This document shows, piece by piece, positions 53,294-62,051 of a stretch of DNA of 64,000 bases. Positions within the stretch are counted from its first letter, which is position 1. Every line of letters starts with the position of its first letter. A model generated the notes under the pieces. That model was not told where the DNA came from and did no database searches. It saw only the letters and a program-made list of their open reading frames with translations. The stretch covers positions 806,001 to 870,000 of the forward strand of contig NZ_JACRSO010000001.1 in the NCBI RefSeq assembly GCF_014384745.1, given 5' to 3'. The position numbers and the translations under genes were made by a program. Source of the stretch: Luoshenia tenuis. Lineage in GTDB: Bacteria; Bacillota; Clostridia; Christensenellales; GCA-900066905.

Positions 53294-54643
53294 ATGACAC
53301 TGCACGAACAGCTTTATACGACGCAATCTCCTACCCGCTTATTTTTCCGGTGCGCGCTGCCCAGTATGCTCAGCATGGCGATGACAGCACTATACACCGT
53401 GGCCGATGGCTTTTTTGTCGGCCACTTTATCGGCATGGAGGCTTTGGCAGCCGTCAACCTTGTGATGCCGCCTATTATGATGAGTTTTGCCCTTTCGGAT
53501 ATGCTGGCGGTTGGTTCTTCCGTACAGATCGCCATTCGCCTGGGTGAGAAAAAGGAACGGGAAGCCAGCCGTATTTTCAGCGTTTGTACGCTGCTCATTA
53601 TCGGCATCGCCTGTTTGATCGGGTTGGCGGGCTATACGCTAGCCCAGCCGCTGCTGCGCCTCATGGGCGCGGATCCAACTGTGACCGGGCTGGCCGTAAA
53701 ATACCTCAGGATCTATGCCCTGTTTGCACCGGTTATCACAGTCTTTTTTGCCGTTGACAACTATTTGCGTATCTGCGGAAAGATCCGTTACAGCATGGGG
53801 CTTAACGTAGGGATCTCTCTGCTCAACATCCTGCTGGATTGGCTCTTTGTCGGCGTGCTGCACTGGGGGATAGAGGCTGCAGCCCTAGCCTCTTGTCTGA
53901 GTCTGGCATTGGGCACATTGCTGGGCTTTGCGCCATTTTTAAGGCATAAGCTTGCGCTGAGGTTTACGCGCGGCGGCATTCCGCTGGCGCTGCTGGGCAA
54001 CATTTTTGCAAACGGATCTTCCGAGTTTTTCTCCAATATCGCAGGTTCCCTGCTGATGCTCGTGCTCAACAGCGTGCTGCTGCGCATTTCAGGGGCGATG
54101 GCCGTAGCCGCCTTCTCTATCGTGCTCTATGTAGACAGTATTGTAGCCTCGCTGCTCTATGGCCTGTCAGACGCCATGCAACCCGCCATCAGCTACTGCT
54201 ATGGGGCCGGCCTGCGCCGGCGGATGTTCGCGCTGGAAAAGCGAGTGCTGGCCGCGTGTGCCGCGATATCCCTGGCCGCCCTTATCTGGATGCAGTGGGG
54301 CGGGCATAGCGTAATCTCCCTTTTTGTGGCGGACGGTACAGCCGATCTGCTGGAGATGAGCGTCAACGCCATGAAGTTGTTCTCTCTATCCTATCTGACC
54401 GGATGGCTGGGGACCAGTTTAAGCGCTTTTTTCACCGCAGTCAATCGCCCCGGCCTGTCCCTGACGCTGGCGCTTTGCCGGGCATTGGTCTTCCCCCTCA
54501 TCGCGCTTGCCATTCTCCCATCATTTTTAGGGCTTAATGGCGTTTGGCTCGCCCCTCCTGTGGGTTGTGCGCTGACCGCAGCCCTGGCCCTAATGCTGAT
54601 GGCCCGCATTTTGCGCCGCGATCGCAGCGCTGCCCTACAATAA
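53294..54643 (+). CDS. MATE-family efflux transporter paired with MarR
   Basis: 449 residues, twelve membrane segments. MepA-like features include FFRCALPSMLSMAMTALYTVADGFFVGHFIG at the start and GLSDAMQPAISYCYGAG in the second half. It probably exports cationic compounds. AAGGAAGG precedes the ATG. It is co-transcribed with marR and followed by a terminator. Confidence 0.92.
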   Translation: MTLHEQLYTTQSPTRLFFRCALPSMLSMAMTALYTVADGFFVGHFIGMEALAAVNLVMPPIMMSFALSDMLAVGSSVQIAIRLGEKKEREASRIFSVCTLLIIGIACLIGLAGYTLAQPLLRLMGADPTVTGLAVKYLRIYALFAPVITVFFAVDNYLRICGKIRYSMGLNVGISLLNILLDWLFVGVLHWGIEAAALASCLSLALGTLLGFAPFLRHKLALRFTRGGIPLALLGNIFANGSSEFFSNIAGSLLMLVLNSVLLRISGAMAVAAFSIVLYVDSIVASLLYGLSDAMQPAISYCYGAGLRRRMFALEKRVLAACAAISLAALIWMQWGGHSVISLFVADGTADLLEMSVNAMKLFSLSYLTGWLGTSLSAFFTAVNRPGLSLTLALCRALVFPLIALAILPSFLGLNGVWLAPPVGCALTAALALMLMARILRRDRSAALQ

Positions 54644-54658
54644 CATTAAACGCCTCTT

Positions 54659-54698
54659 AAAAAAGCGGGCTCCCGTAACGTACGGGAGCCCGCTTTTA
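54659..54698. terminator. Bidirectional intrinsic terminator
   Basis: AAAAGCGGGCTCCCGTA pairs with TACGGGAGCCCGCTTTT around ACG. It serves the MATE gene and the convergent LarA-like gene. Confidence 0.92.
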
Positions 54699-54717
54699 TT
54701 CGTTTCCAACCTTTATT

Positions 54718-56139
54718 TTATTTCTTCTTCAAATGTACAGAGACGGCTGTGAACGCCTTTTGCTGCACCAGAATGCGCGCATCCTTACCCACCATTTTGA
54801 TGGCCTTTTCCAGCGATTCCTTAAAGGTATCCGTGGGCCGCATGCCCATGCCGCGCGCATAGCCGCCCGCCTTGGCGCCGGGCAGGTAGATCGCCGAGGT
54901 ATGGTTGAGCGCTACCCCGCCCATGGAAACCATGGAAAGCGCGTGGAACGGGTGATACGCCGTCCCCGCCCGGTAGGCCGCAATATCGTCAGGGTCGGTA
55001 GAGATCTCCTCGGCAAACTGGGTTACCTGTCCAAAATCGTTAATGGTCTGCAGCTTCTCATACAGCTTGCGGTAGGAGGGGAACCATTCATCGTTAAACC
55101 ATCCATCGCAAAGAGAGGCGCAGATCACCACGCCCTGCTCGCGGAACACCTCTTTGTGCCGCGCCACCTGGCTGCCGATAGCCTGGAGGATCAAAATCGG
55201 GTTGGTGCCCATGCCCGGGCCATAGTGGAAGGTCTTGGGCTGCCCAAAGATCATGATATCAAACGGCTCCTGATTCTCAAGGAACACATCCGTACGCTTT
55301 TGCGCCAGCGGCCAGGAGGCCTCCTGTACCAGATCCGGCGCGCCGGCCCATACGCCCAGCACCTGGGCGCGGCTGCCCAGCACCGCATCTACGCAGAAGA
55401 ACCGCTTGCCCATGCCCTTTTCCATCGCGCGGCCGATGGCGTCAAACTGCTTGCGCATATAGCTATGCTCGGTATTGACCGGCAAAAAGTCATCCCGGTG
55501 CATGGTCGAGGGCACGTGGTGGCTGGCAATGCAGCGCCAGCCGGTAATGCCGGTCACGCACATCTTATACCCGCCGCTGTAGCCGCCGTAGGGGTTGCAC
55601 TGCACGTGGCCAATCATAACGGCGATATCCGCCTCATACACCTGCTTGTTCATGTTAACGGTATCGCCCAGCTCATCCACGCCCAGTTCGATCATATTCT
55701 CCGGGTCCTCCGCATCGTGGTTGACGATGCGGTCCGGCCAAAACTCATCCATAATCTCCTGACCCAGATAGCCCAGCATCTCTTCATAGCTGTTCTTTTT
55801 ATGCAGCCCCACCGCGCACACCAGGGTAATATCCTCATCCCGGATGCCGCCCTTTTTCAGATCTTCCACGATCATGGGGATACAGATCTTGCGATGCGCC
55901 AGGTCGTGCGAGCCGCCCTTGACCCGGTCCGGGAAGCAGATGACCGCCTTTTTGCCCGGCTTGGCCTGCACGTAAAGCGGATCCATCCCCAAGGGATGAT
56001 CCAGCGCCTCGCGCGTAGCTGCGCGCGGGTCTACCTCAGGCGGGTCTACATAGTGCGTTTCAGGGCTGACGATAGTCGCACTGTCCGGCACCTCAATAGG
56101 CATCATTCCGTCGCCGTATTCGATCATAACCTGTTTCAT
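54718..56139 (-). CDS. LarA-family (nickel-pincer lactate racemase-like) protein
   Basis: 473 residues from the ATG at 56137-56139, eight bases after GAGGAG. N-terminal DUF2088/LarA domain: FPDRVKGGSHDLAHRKICIPMIVEDL, VGLHKKNSYEEML, and GGYSGGYKMCVTGITG with the lysine expected to hold the nickel-pincer cofactor, then SHHVPSTMHRDD. Family enzymes racemise or epimerise 2-hydroxyacids. It is longer than Lactobacillus LarA (about 425), so the substrate may differ. Cofactor genes larB, larC and larE are not in the window. It lies 14 bases after the TIM-like gene. Confidence 0.85.
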   Translation of the reverse strand: MKQVMIEYGDGMMPIEVPDSATIVSPETHYVDPPEVDPRAATREALDHPLGMDPLYVQAKPGKKAVICFPDRVKGGSHDLAHRKICIPMIVEDLKKGGIRDEDITLVCAVGLHKKNSYEEMLGYLGQEIMDEFWPDRIVNHDAEDPENMIELGVDELGDTVNMNKQVYEADIAVMIGHVQCNPYGGYSGGYKMCVTGITGWRCIASHHVPSTMHRDDFLPVNTEHSYMRKQFDAIGRAMEKGMGKRFFCVDAVLGSRAQVLGVWAGAPDLVQEASWPLAQKRTDVFLENQEPFDIMIFGQPKTFHYGPGMGTNPILILQAIGSQVARHKEVFREQGVVICASLCDGWFNDEWFPSYRKLYEKLQTINDFGQVTQFAEEISTDPDDIAAYRAGTAYHPFHALSMVSMGGVALNHTSAIYLPGAKAGGYARGMGMRPTDTFKESLEKAIKMVGKDARILVQQKAFTAVSVHLKKK

Positions 56140-56153
56140 CTTACGCACTCCTC

Positions 56154-57080
56154 TTACTTTCCTTGATATTTGGCGATGATCTTCGCCAGTTCGTCCGGAT
56201 AAAAGCCGATCTCCCCGCTAAAGCGGGTCAACGCCACCAGCCCACCGTCAATGGTTTCGATCTGGGAGATGGGGCCGGCATTTTCCTCTTTCAAGCCGCC
56301 GCCATACACTACCGGCAGATCCCCAATACCCAACATCTCTTTACCGATTTTTTTGATCAGGTCGGATACATAAGCGATATAATCCGGTCCCGGCGGGGTC
56401 TTGCCCGGGCCGATGGCCCACACCGGCTCATAGCCGATCACCAGGTTCCCCTCGTCCGCGCCGATGCCCTTAAGGGCGCCAAGCTGCTGCCCCAGCACGG
56501 CTTTGATGCGCGGCTGCTGTTCTTCAAAGCTGCCCTCGCCCCGTTGGGCCGCCGTCTCGCCGATGCAGAAGATCACCTTCATCCCCTGCTCGATGGCGCG
56601 GGCCGCTTCCTGCCCTACCAGCGTATCCACCGTCTGCGCCGCGCGGGCCGCGCAGCTTTCGCAGGTATCAATCTTGGGTTCAAAAGCGGCAAGCATCTGC
56701 AGCTTGTCTTTGCGCTCTTCCGAGTGAGCCACCATGCTCCACTCACACCCCAGCGCGCGCATCGCCGCAGCCGGCCGGTCTGCCGTAAAGGCGCCAAAAT
56801 TGCCCCCGTTCTTCACATCGGCGCGGTACACGCTCTGGCTGCCGATGGTAATGCCCGCTTTCTGGTCGTCCGGATACTCCTTCAAAGCCTCCAGCGCCGG
56901 TACGATCAGCGATTCGGGCAGAAGATAAGTCAGCGTCAGCTCCTGGAGCTTGCCCAGGCCCGCCGATACCGATTGCTCCACGATCCACTGCACCCACTCC
57001 GGCGCGCGATCCATGGGGCAAAGTCCGCCCAGGTGACGCGGCACGTCAAACCGCTTGAGGTTGACAAAAATACGGTTCAT
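56154..57080 (-). CDS. Divergent triose-phosphate isomerase-family protein
   Basis: 308 residues, about 55 longer than housekeeping TpiA. Catalytic positions are kept: Asn/Lys in NLKRFD near the start, His in VAHSEERKD, Glu in GYEPVWAIGPGKTPPGPDY, and the phosphate loop VYGGGLKEENAGPI. Loop 6 and 7 differ from TpiA. Relatives act on erythrulose or other 4-carbon sugar phosphates; pairing with a LarA-type racemase and nearby aldo/keto reductases suggests a minor sugar or sugar-acid route. It could still be a triose-phosphate isomerase. Confidence 0.83.
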   Translation of the reverse strand: MNRIFVNLKRFDVPRHLGGLCPMDRAPEWVQWIVEQSVSAGLGKLQELTLTYLLPESLIVPALEALKEYPDDQKAGITIGSQSVYRADVKNGGNFGAFTADRPAAAMRALGCEWSMVAHSEERKDKLQMLAAFEPKIDTCESCAARAAQTVDTLVGQEAARAIEQGMKVIFCIGETAAQRGEGSFEEQQPRIKAVLGQQLGALKGIGADEGNLVIGYEPVWAIGPGKTPPGPDYIAYVSDLIKKIGKEMLGIGDLPVVYGGGLKEENAGPISQIETIDGGLVALTRFSGEIGFYPDELAKIIAKYQGK

Positions 57081-57218
57081 ATATCCTTCCCCGCCTTTCT
57101 TTTATCCTCGCCCCCCATAAAAAAGCAGGGGCAGTTTTATTTAACACGCTGTACATATGTTTCGCGCTGGCGCGTCCATTTTCCTGCCTGATTGCCGGAT
57201 TTCTCCTCCAGATAAAGA

Positions 57219-57248
57219 AATACCCGGGCAGCCAAGCGCCCGGGTATT
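57219..57248 (-). terminator. Intrinsic terminator after the aldo/keto reductase run
   Basis: AATACCCGGGC pairs with GCCCGGGTATT; TCTTTAT follows on the minus strand. Confidence 0.75.
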
Positions 57249-57265
57249 GATATCGGTTTTATCCT

Positions 57266-58207
57266 TTAGCCAAAGATTTTGGCATACGCCGCGTCGATGG
57301 TCTTGATCTCGTCCTCGGAGAGCATCCAATCCATCGCGTCGCAATTCTCCTTGGCCTCGCGGGGGTTACGGATGCCGCACAGCGCCGTATCCACGATGGG
57401 GTTCTGGGTGGACCAGTTCAGCGCCACCTGGGCGGTGGGCTTGCCGTGGTCGGCCGCGATGGCGTCCAGGGTCTTGAGCAGCTCCATGATCTTGGAGAAC
57501 TTGGGCTCTACGAAGTAATCGTAGAATTTGAGCCGCCGGTCGTCCGCCTCAAAGTGGGGCAGCTCGCGGAACGCGCCGGTCAGGATGCCCGCGCCCAGCG
57601 AACCGTAGGTCAGCGTGCCGATGCCGCGCTGCTTGCACCACTTCATCAAGTCCTCCGCCGTGCGGTTGACCATGCAATACGGGGGCTGCAGGCTGTTCAC
57701 CTCGCCATACTGCTGCGCCTCTTCGATCTGCTCGGCCGAGAAGTTGGATACGCCGATATAGCGGATCTTGCCCACTTCCTTGAGCTTGTTAAGGGCACGC
57801 ATGCTCTCTTCAATGGGGGTGGTCACATCCGGCCAGTGGATCTGATACAGGTCGATCACATCCACGCCCAGGCGCTTTAAGGACATATCGCACTCTTTGA
57901 TGATGCTGTCATACCCGGCATACTTGCGGGAGACCTTTTCCTCGCCCCAGACGATACCGCACTTGGTGGCGATCATCACCTTGTCCTTATAGCCCTGGAT
58001 GGCCTTGCCTACTACCTCTTCGGAGTTGCCAAAGCCATAGATCGGGGCCGTGTCGATGAAGTTGATGCCGTTATCCAGCGCCGTATGGATCGCATCGATG
58101 GAATCCTTCAGGTCCACATCGCCCCAGCCGTCGGCGCCAATGGCCCAGGTGCCCACCGTCATCACCGAGATGTTCAGGTCGGTATTGCCTAACTTCTTAT
58201 ACCTCAT
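57266..58207 (-). CDS. Aldo/keto reductase
   Basis: 313 residues, TIM barrel with the catalytic tetrad in context: Asp/Tyr in FIDTAPIYGFGNSEE, Lys in VMIATKCGI, His in YQIHWPDVT. NADPH-site motifs are GTLTYGSLGAGIL and STQNPIVDTALCGIRNP. It reduces sugar or keto substrates, here unknown. It is third in a run of three and the most divergent, lacking the long basic tail of the other two. Confidence 0.9.
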   Translation of the reverse strand: MRYKKLGNTDLNISVMTVGTWAIGADGWGDVDLKDSIDAIHTALDNGINFIDTAPIYGFGNSEEVVGKAIQGYKDKVMIATKCGIVWGEEKVSRKYAGYDSIIKECDMSLKRLGVDVIDLYQIHWPDVTTPIEESMRALNKLKEVGKIRYIGVSNFSAEQIEEAQQYGEVNSLQPPYCMVNRTAEDLMKWCKQRGIGTLTYGSLGAGILTGAFRELPHFEADDRRLKFYDYFVEPKFSKIMELLKTLDAIAADHGKPTAQVALNWSTQNPIVDTALCGIRNPREAKENCDAMDWMLSEDEIKTIDAAYAKIFG

Positions 58208-58249
58208 GCTTCATTTCTCCTTTAATGTATGTTGTTTAAACGTTTCCGT

Positions 58250-59260
58250 TTAGCCCCTTTTATACTTCTTGGCCCGCGTGCCGCTCCATACGGCGCGCTT
58301 GCCCAGCAGCCCGCCGCCGAAGATCTGGGTATGGGCCTCATTGATGCGCGCGATCTCCGCATCGGTCAGATCCCATTCGCCCGCCGCCGCGTTCTGCTCA
58401 GCCTGGGCCGCGGTGCGCGCGCCCACCAGCGCGGAGGATACCAGCGGATGCTGCGCCGTCCAGTTAATGGCCACCTGGCCTACCGGCACATTGTGCGCCT
58501 CGGCGATCTCGCGCAGCACGACCAGCAGCTGCTGGATCTTGCTCCACATGGGCTCTTGGAACAGCGGGCCATACATCTCTGTGCGGGCGTCTCCATCCTT
58601 AAAGGTGGGGATCTCTTTATACTTGCCCGTCAAAATACCGCTGCCTAAGGAGCCGTAGCTGAGCACGCCCACGCCCTGCGGCGCGCCAAACTCCATAATG
58701 GGCTGGTTCACCGTGTGCAGCAGGGAGAACTGGGGCTGGATGCAGTCGATCTGCACACAGTCCAGCGCCGCGGCCAGCATGGCCTCGTCGTAGTTGGATA
58801 CGCCGATGGCGCGGATCTTGCCCTGCTCTTTGAGCTTGGCCATCGCCGCCATGGTCTCATCTACCGGCGTCAGGAAGTCCGGCCAGTGGATCTGATAGAT
58901 ATCGATATAGTCGGTCTGCAGCCGCTCCAGGGATTCATCCACCTGGCGCATGATCACCTCGTAATCGCTATGGCAGGCGCCGTCCGCATCCGGACCGATG
59001 GGAATACCCACCTTCGTGGCCAATACGACCTTGTCGCGCCGGCCCTTCATGGCCTTGCCTACGATCTGCTCGCTGACGCCGCTGCCATAACCCGGCGCAG
59101 TGTCGATCAGCGTGATGCCGTTATCTACCGCGGCCTGCAGCGCCTCGATGGACTGTTTCTCCTCATTGCCGCCCCAGAATTTGTCTCCGCCGATGGCCCA
59201 GCAGCCGATGGCGATGTTGGATACCTTGATCCCCGATTTCCCCAATTCTTTAAAACGCAT
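58250..59260 (-). CDS. Aldo/keto reductase (tandem paralogue)
   Basis: 336 residues. Tetrad regions: LIDTAPGYGSGVSE, VVLATKVGIPIG, YQIHWPDFLTP. NADPH region: SYGSLGSGILTGKY, HPLVSSALVGARTAAQAEQN. It ends with a basic tail, FGGGLLGKRAVWSGTRAKKY, shared with the next gene, which marks them as duplicates. GGAGGAAA precedes the ATG. Confidence 0.9.
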   Translation of the reverse strand: MRFKELGKSGIKVSNIAIGCWAIGGDKFWGGNEEKQSIEALQAAVDNGITLIDTAPGYGSGVSEQIVGKAMKGRRDKVVLATKVGIPIGPDADGACHSDYEVIMRQVDESLERLQTDYIDIYQIHWPDFLTPVDETMAAMAKLKEQGKIRAIGVSNYDEAMLAAALDCVQIDCIQPQFSLLHTVNQPIMEFGAPQGVGVLSYGSLGSGILTGKYKEIPTFKDGDARTEMYGPLFQEPMWSKIQQLLVVLREIAEAHNVPVGQVAINWTAQHPLVSSALVGARTAAQAEQNAAAGEWDLTDAEIARINEAHTQIFGGGLLGKRAVWSGTRAKKYKRG

Positions 59261-59296
59261 GATCGTATTTCCTCCTTCGCTTCCTGTATGATACTC

Positions 59297-60313
59297 TTAG
59301 TCCCGCTTAAATTTCTTGCGCCGCACGCCGGGCCAAGTCGCCCGCTTGCCCAGCAGCCCGCCGCCAAAGATCTTGGCATGCGCGGCGTTGATCGTATCAA
59401 ACTCTTCATCCGTCAGTTCCCAGTCGCCGGCAGCGGCGTTTTGCGCCGCCTGCTCGGGCGTACGCACGCCCACCAGGGCCGCCGTCATATAGGGGTGCTT
59501 CAGGCTCCAGTTGATGGCCACCTGCCCCACCGGCACCTCATGCGCCTGCGCGATCTGGCGCAGCACATCCAGCAGCTGCGTGATCTTGGTCCACATGGGC
59601 TCCTGGAAGAAGGGCGCATACATGGCGTTGCGCGCATCGCCCTGCGGGAATACAGGCTTCTCCTTATACTTGCCGCTGAGCACGCCGCTGCCTAAGGAGC
59701 CGTAGCTGAGCACGCCCACCCCGCGCTGTGCGCCGAATTCCATGATCGGCTCGTTCACCGTATGCAGCAGCGAATACTGGGGCTGCTGGCAATCGATCTG
59801 CCCACAGTCCATCGCCGCGGCCAGCAGTGCCTCGTCAAAATTCGATACGCCGATGGCGCGGATCTTGCCCTGCTCTTTTAGCTTCACCAGCGCCGCCATG
59901 GTCTCATCGACAGGGGTCAGATAATCCGGCCAGTGGATCTGATACAGGTCGATATAATCCGTATTCAGCCGGGTAAGCGATTCCTCTACCTGGCTCATGA
60001 TGCTCTCATATTCCCCGCGGTTCACCCGCTGGGTGCCGCCCGGCTTGTCCAGCCCCAGGCCGCATTTGGTCGCCAGAACCACTTTATCCCGCCGTCCCTG
60101 CAAGGCCTTGCCCACGATGGTCTCGCTTAAGCCCAGGCCGTAGGTCGGCGCCGTATCCACCAGGTTGATGCCGTGGTCAAACGCGCTGTGCAGCGCCGCG
60201 ATGGATTGCTTTTCGTCGTTATCGCCCCAGGCAGGGCCGCCCCCAAGCGCCCAGCTGCCCACCGCGATAGCCGATACCTTGATCCCCGATTTCCCCAGTT
60301 CCTTAAAACGCAT
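59297..60313 (-). CDS. Aldo/keto reductase (tandem paralogue)
   Basis: 338 residues from the ATG at 60311-60313, eight bases after AAGGAG. Tetrad regions: LVDTAPTYGLGLSE, VVLATKCGLGLD, YQIHWPDYLTP. The tail FGGGLLGKRATWPGVRRKKF matches the downstream paralogue. It is first of the reductase run, about 90 bases after rfbB. Confidence 0.9.
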   Translation of the reverse strand: MRFKELGKSGIKVSAIAVGSWALGGGPAWGDNDEKQSIAALHSAFDHGINLVDTAPTYGLGLSETIVGKALQGRRDKVVLATKCGLGLDKPGGTQRVNRGEYESIMSQVEESLTRLNTDYIDLYQIHWPDYLTPVDETMAALVKLKEQGKIRAIGVSNFDEALLAAAMDCGQIDCQQPQYSLLHTVNEPIMEFGAQRGVGVLSYGSLGSGVLSGKYKEKPVFPQGDARNAMYAPFFQEPMWTKITQLLDVLRQIAQAHEVPVGQVAINWSLKHPYMTAALVGVRTPEQAAQNAAAGDWELTDEEFDTINAAHAKIFGGGLLGKRATWPGVRRKKFKRD

Positions 60314-60402
60314 CTTCACTACTCCTTTTGTCGTTGGTCGGTCCTTCATGGTCTATGCGCGTAAAGAAATCTATCCTTCGCCCCCTTCAGGCGTTGTTGC
60401 AG

Positions 60403-61461
60403 TTACCGCGCGGCATACATCCGCTCATAATACTGCTGATAGGCGCCGCTGGTCACCCGCTCCATCCACTGGCGGTTATCAAGGTACCATTTTATGGTCA
60501 GCTTGATGCCCTCCTCATAGGGCGTTTCCGGCACCCAGCCCAGCTCGCGGGTGATCTTTTCCGGGTCGATGGCATACCGCCTGTCATGTCCCTTGCGATC
60601 CGCCACGTAGGTGATCAGCGCATCGGTAATGCTGGGGTCCTTGTTTTCATGCAGATATTCGATCACGGTCTTGACGATATGGATATTGGTGCGCTCGTTA
60701 TGCCCGCCGATGTTGTATACCTCGCCCGGGCGGCCCGCTTCCAATACCCGGTCGATGGCCTTGCAATGGTCTTTAACATACAGCCAATCCCGGATATTCA
60801 TCCCATCCCCGTAGACCGGCAGATTTTTATGCGCCAGGCAGTTATTGATCAGCAGCGGGATCAGCTTTTCCGGGAACTGATAGGGGCCGTAATTGTTTGA
60901 ACATCTCGTGATATTCACCGGCATATGGAAGGTTTCCGCATAGGCCCGCACCAGCAGGTCCGCGCCCGCTTTACTGGCCGAGTAAGGGCTGCGCGGGTCC
61001 AGGGGGGTATTCTCCGTAAAGTACCCTTCCGCCCCCAGGGAGCCGTACACCTCGTCTGTAGAGACCTGGAGATAGCGCTTGCCAGGCTTAAAGCCCTCCC
61101 CCTGCTGCCAGGCCGCCTTGGCGGTATTCAGCAGCGTCAGCGTCCCCAGTACGTTGGTGCGGGCAAATATCTCCGGGTCTACGATGGACCGGTCCACATG
61201 GGATTCGGCCGCAAAGTGCACCACGTAGTCAAAATCCTCCTGCGCAAAAAGGGCGCCCAGCGCCTGCGCATCGCACACATCCCCCTGCACAAAGCGGTAA
61301 CCCGGGCGATTTTCCACCCCTTTAAGGTTTTCCAGGTTGCCCGCGTAGGTCAGCTTATCGTAATTGACGACGCGCACGCCGTCCCCGTACTTTTCAAAGA
61401 GGAACTCGATAAAGTTCGAACCGATAAACCCGGCGCCGCCGGTGACAAGATAGGTCTTCAT
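60403..61461 (-). CDS. rfbB: dTDP-glucose 4,6-dehydratase
   Basis: 352 residues from the ATG at 61459-61461, after GAGGGAGA; the longer frame has no start signal. NAD-binding VTGGAGFIGSNFIEFL, HFAAESHVDRSI, catalytic STDEVYGSLG and SPYSASKAGADLLVRAY (Tyr/Lys), TRCSNNYGPYQFPEKLIPL. It forms dTDP-4-keto-6-deoxyglucose. Third of the rfbA-rfbC-rfbB set. Confidence 0.96.
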   Translation of the reverse strand: MKTYLVTGGAGFIGSNFIEFLFEKYGDGVRVVNYDKLTYAGNLENLKGVENRPGYRFVQGDVCDAQALGALFAQEDFDYVVHFAAESHVDRSIVDPEIFARTNVLGTLTLLNTAKAAWQQGEGFKPGKRYLQVSTDEVYGSLGAEGYFTENTPLDPRSPYSASKAGADLLVRAYAETFHMPVNITRCSNNYGPYQFPEKLIPLLINNCLAHKNLPVYGDGMNIRDWLYVKDHCKAIDRVLEAGRPGEVYNIGGHNERTNIHIVKTVIEYLHENKDPSITDALITYVADRKGHDRRYAIDPEKITRELGWVPETPYEEGIKLTIKWYLDNRQWMERVTSGAYQQYYERMYAAR

Positions 61462-61484
61462 ATGCAGCGATTCTCCCTCAAATT

Positions 61485-62051
61485 TTAGCCTTGATAGACA
61501 AATGGCAATTCGTCCTTGACCTGCCGCAGGCGGGGCAGCGCCTGATCCTTGGGGGATAGCATGGGCGCAACGTCCAGCGGCCACTGTACCCCGATATCCG
61601 GATCGTTCCAGAGGATGCCGCCCTCAAACTCCGGCGCGTAATAATCCGAGCACTTATAGGCGAACACCGCCTCATCACTTGTCACCATAAATCCGTGGGC
61701 AAACCCCTCGGGTACGTAAAACATGGTGTGGTTTTCCGCCGTCAGTTCCACGCCGCGCCACTGGCCGTACGTGGGCGATCCCCTGCGCAGGTCCACCGCC
61801 ACATCGTATACCGCGCCGATGATGCAGCGCACCAGCTTAGCTTGGGTATGCCGGGTCTGAAAGTGCAGGCCCCGCAGCACGCCCTTTGTGGTGGATTTGG
61901 ACTCATTGTCCTGGCACAGGCCCTTGATGCCGTGCTGGGCAAAGACATCCTCCCGGAAGGTCTCCTCAAAACATCCCCGCGCGTCCCCGAACACCTGCGG
62001 GTGTACGATGACCAGACCCGGGATATCCAAATGTTCAAATTCAAAAGCCAT
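61485..62051 (-). CDS. rfbC: dTDP-4-dehydrorhamnose 3,5-epimerase
   Basis: 188 residues: RmlC cupin with DARGCFEETFRED, CQDNESKSTTKGVLRGLHFQ (catalytic His), YDVAVDLRRGSPTYGQW and YVPEGFAHGFMVTSDEAVFAYKC. It epimerises C3 and C5 of the RfbB product. It starts directly after the rfbA stop, with GGAGG inside the rfbA end. Confidence 0.95.
   Translation of the reverse strand: MAFEFEHLDIPGLVIVHPQVFGDARGCFEETFREDVFAQHGIKGLCQDNESKSTTKGVLRGLHFQTRHTQAKLVRCIIGAVYDVAVDLRRGSPTYGQWRGVELTAENHTMFYVPEGFAHGFMVTSDEAVFAYKCSDYYAPEFEGGILWNDPDIGVQWPLDVAPMLSPKDQALPRLRQVKDELPFVYQG

Noticed and set aside
54733..56166. A 477-residue open frame on the plus strand opposite the LarA-like gene
   Set aside because: It mirrors a gene with clear family motifs, has no ribosome site, and reads as low-complexity His/Arg/Ala sequence typical of antisense frames in G+C-rich DNA.
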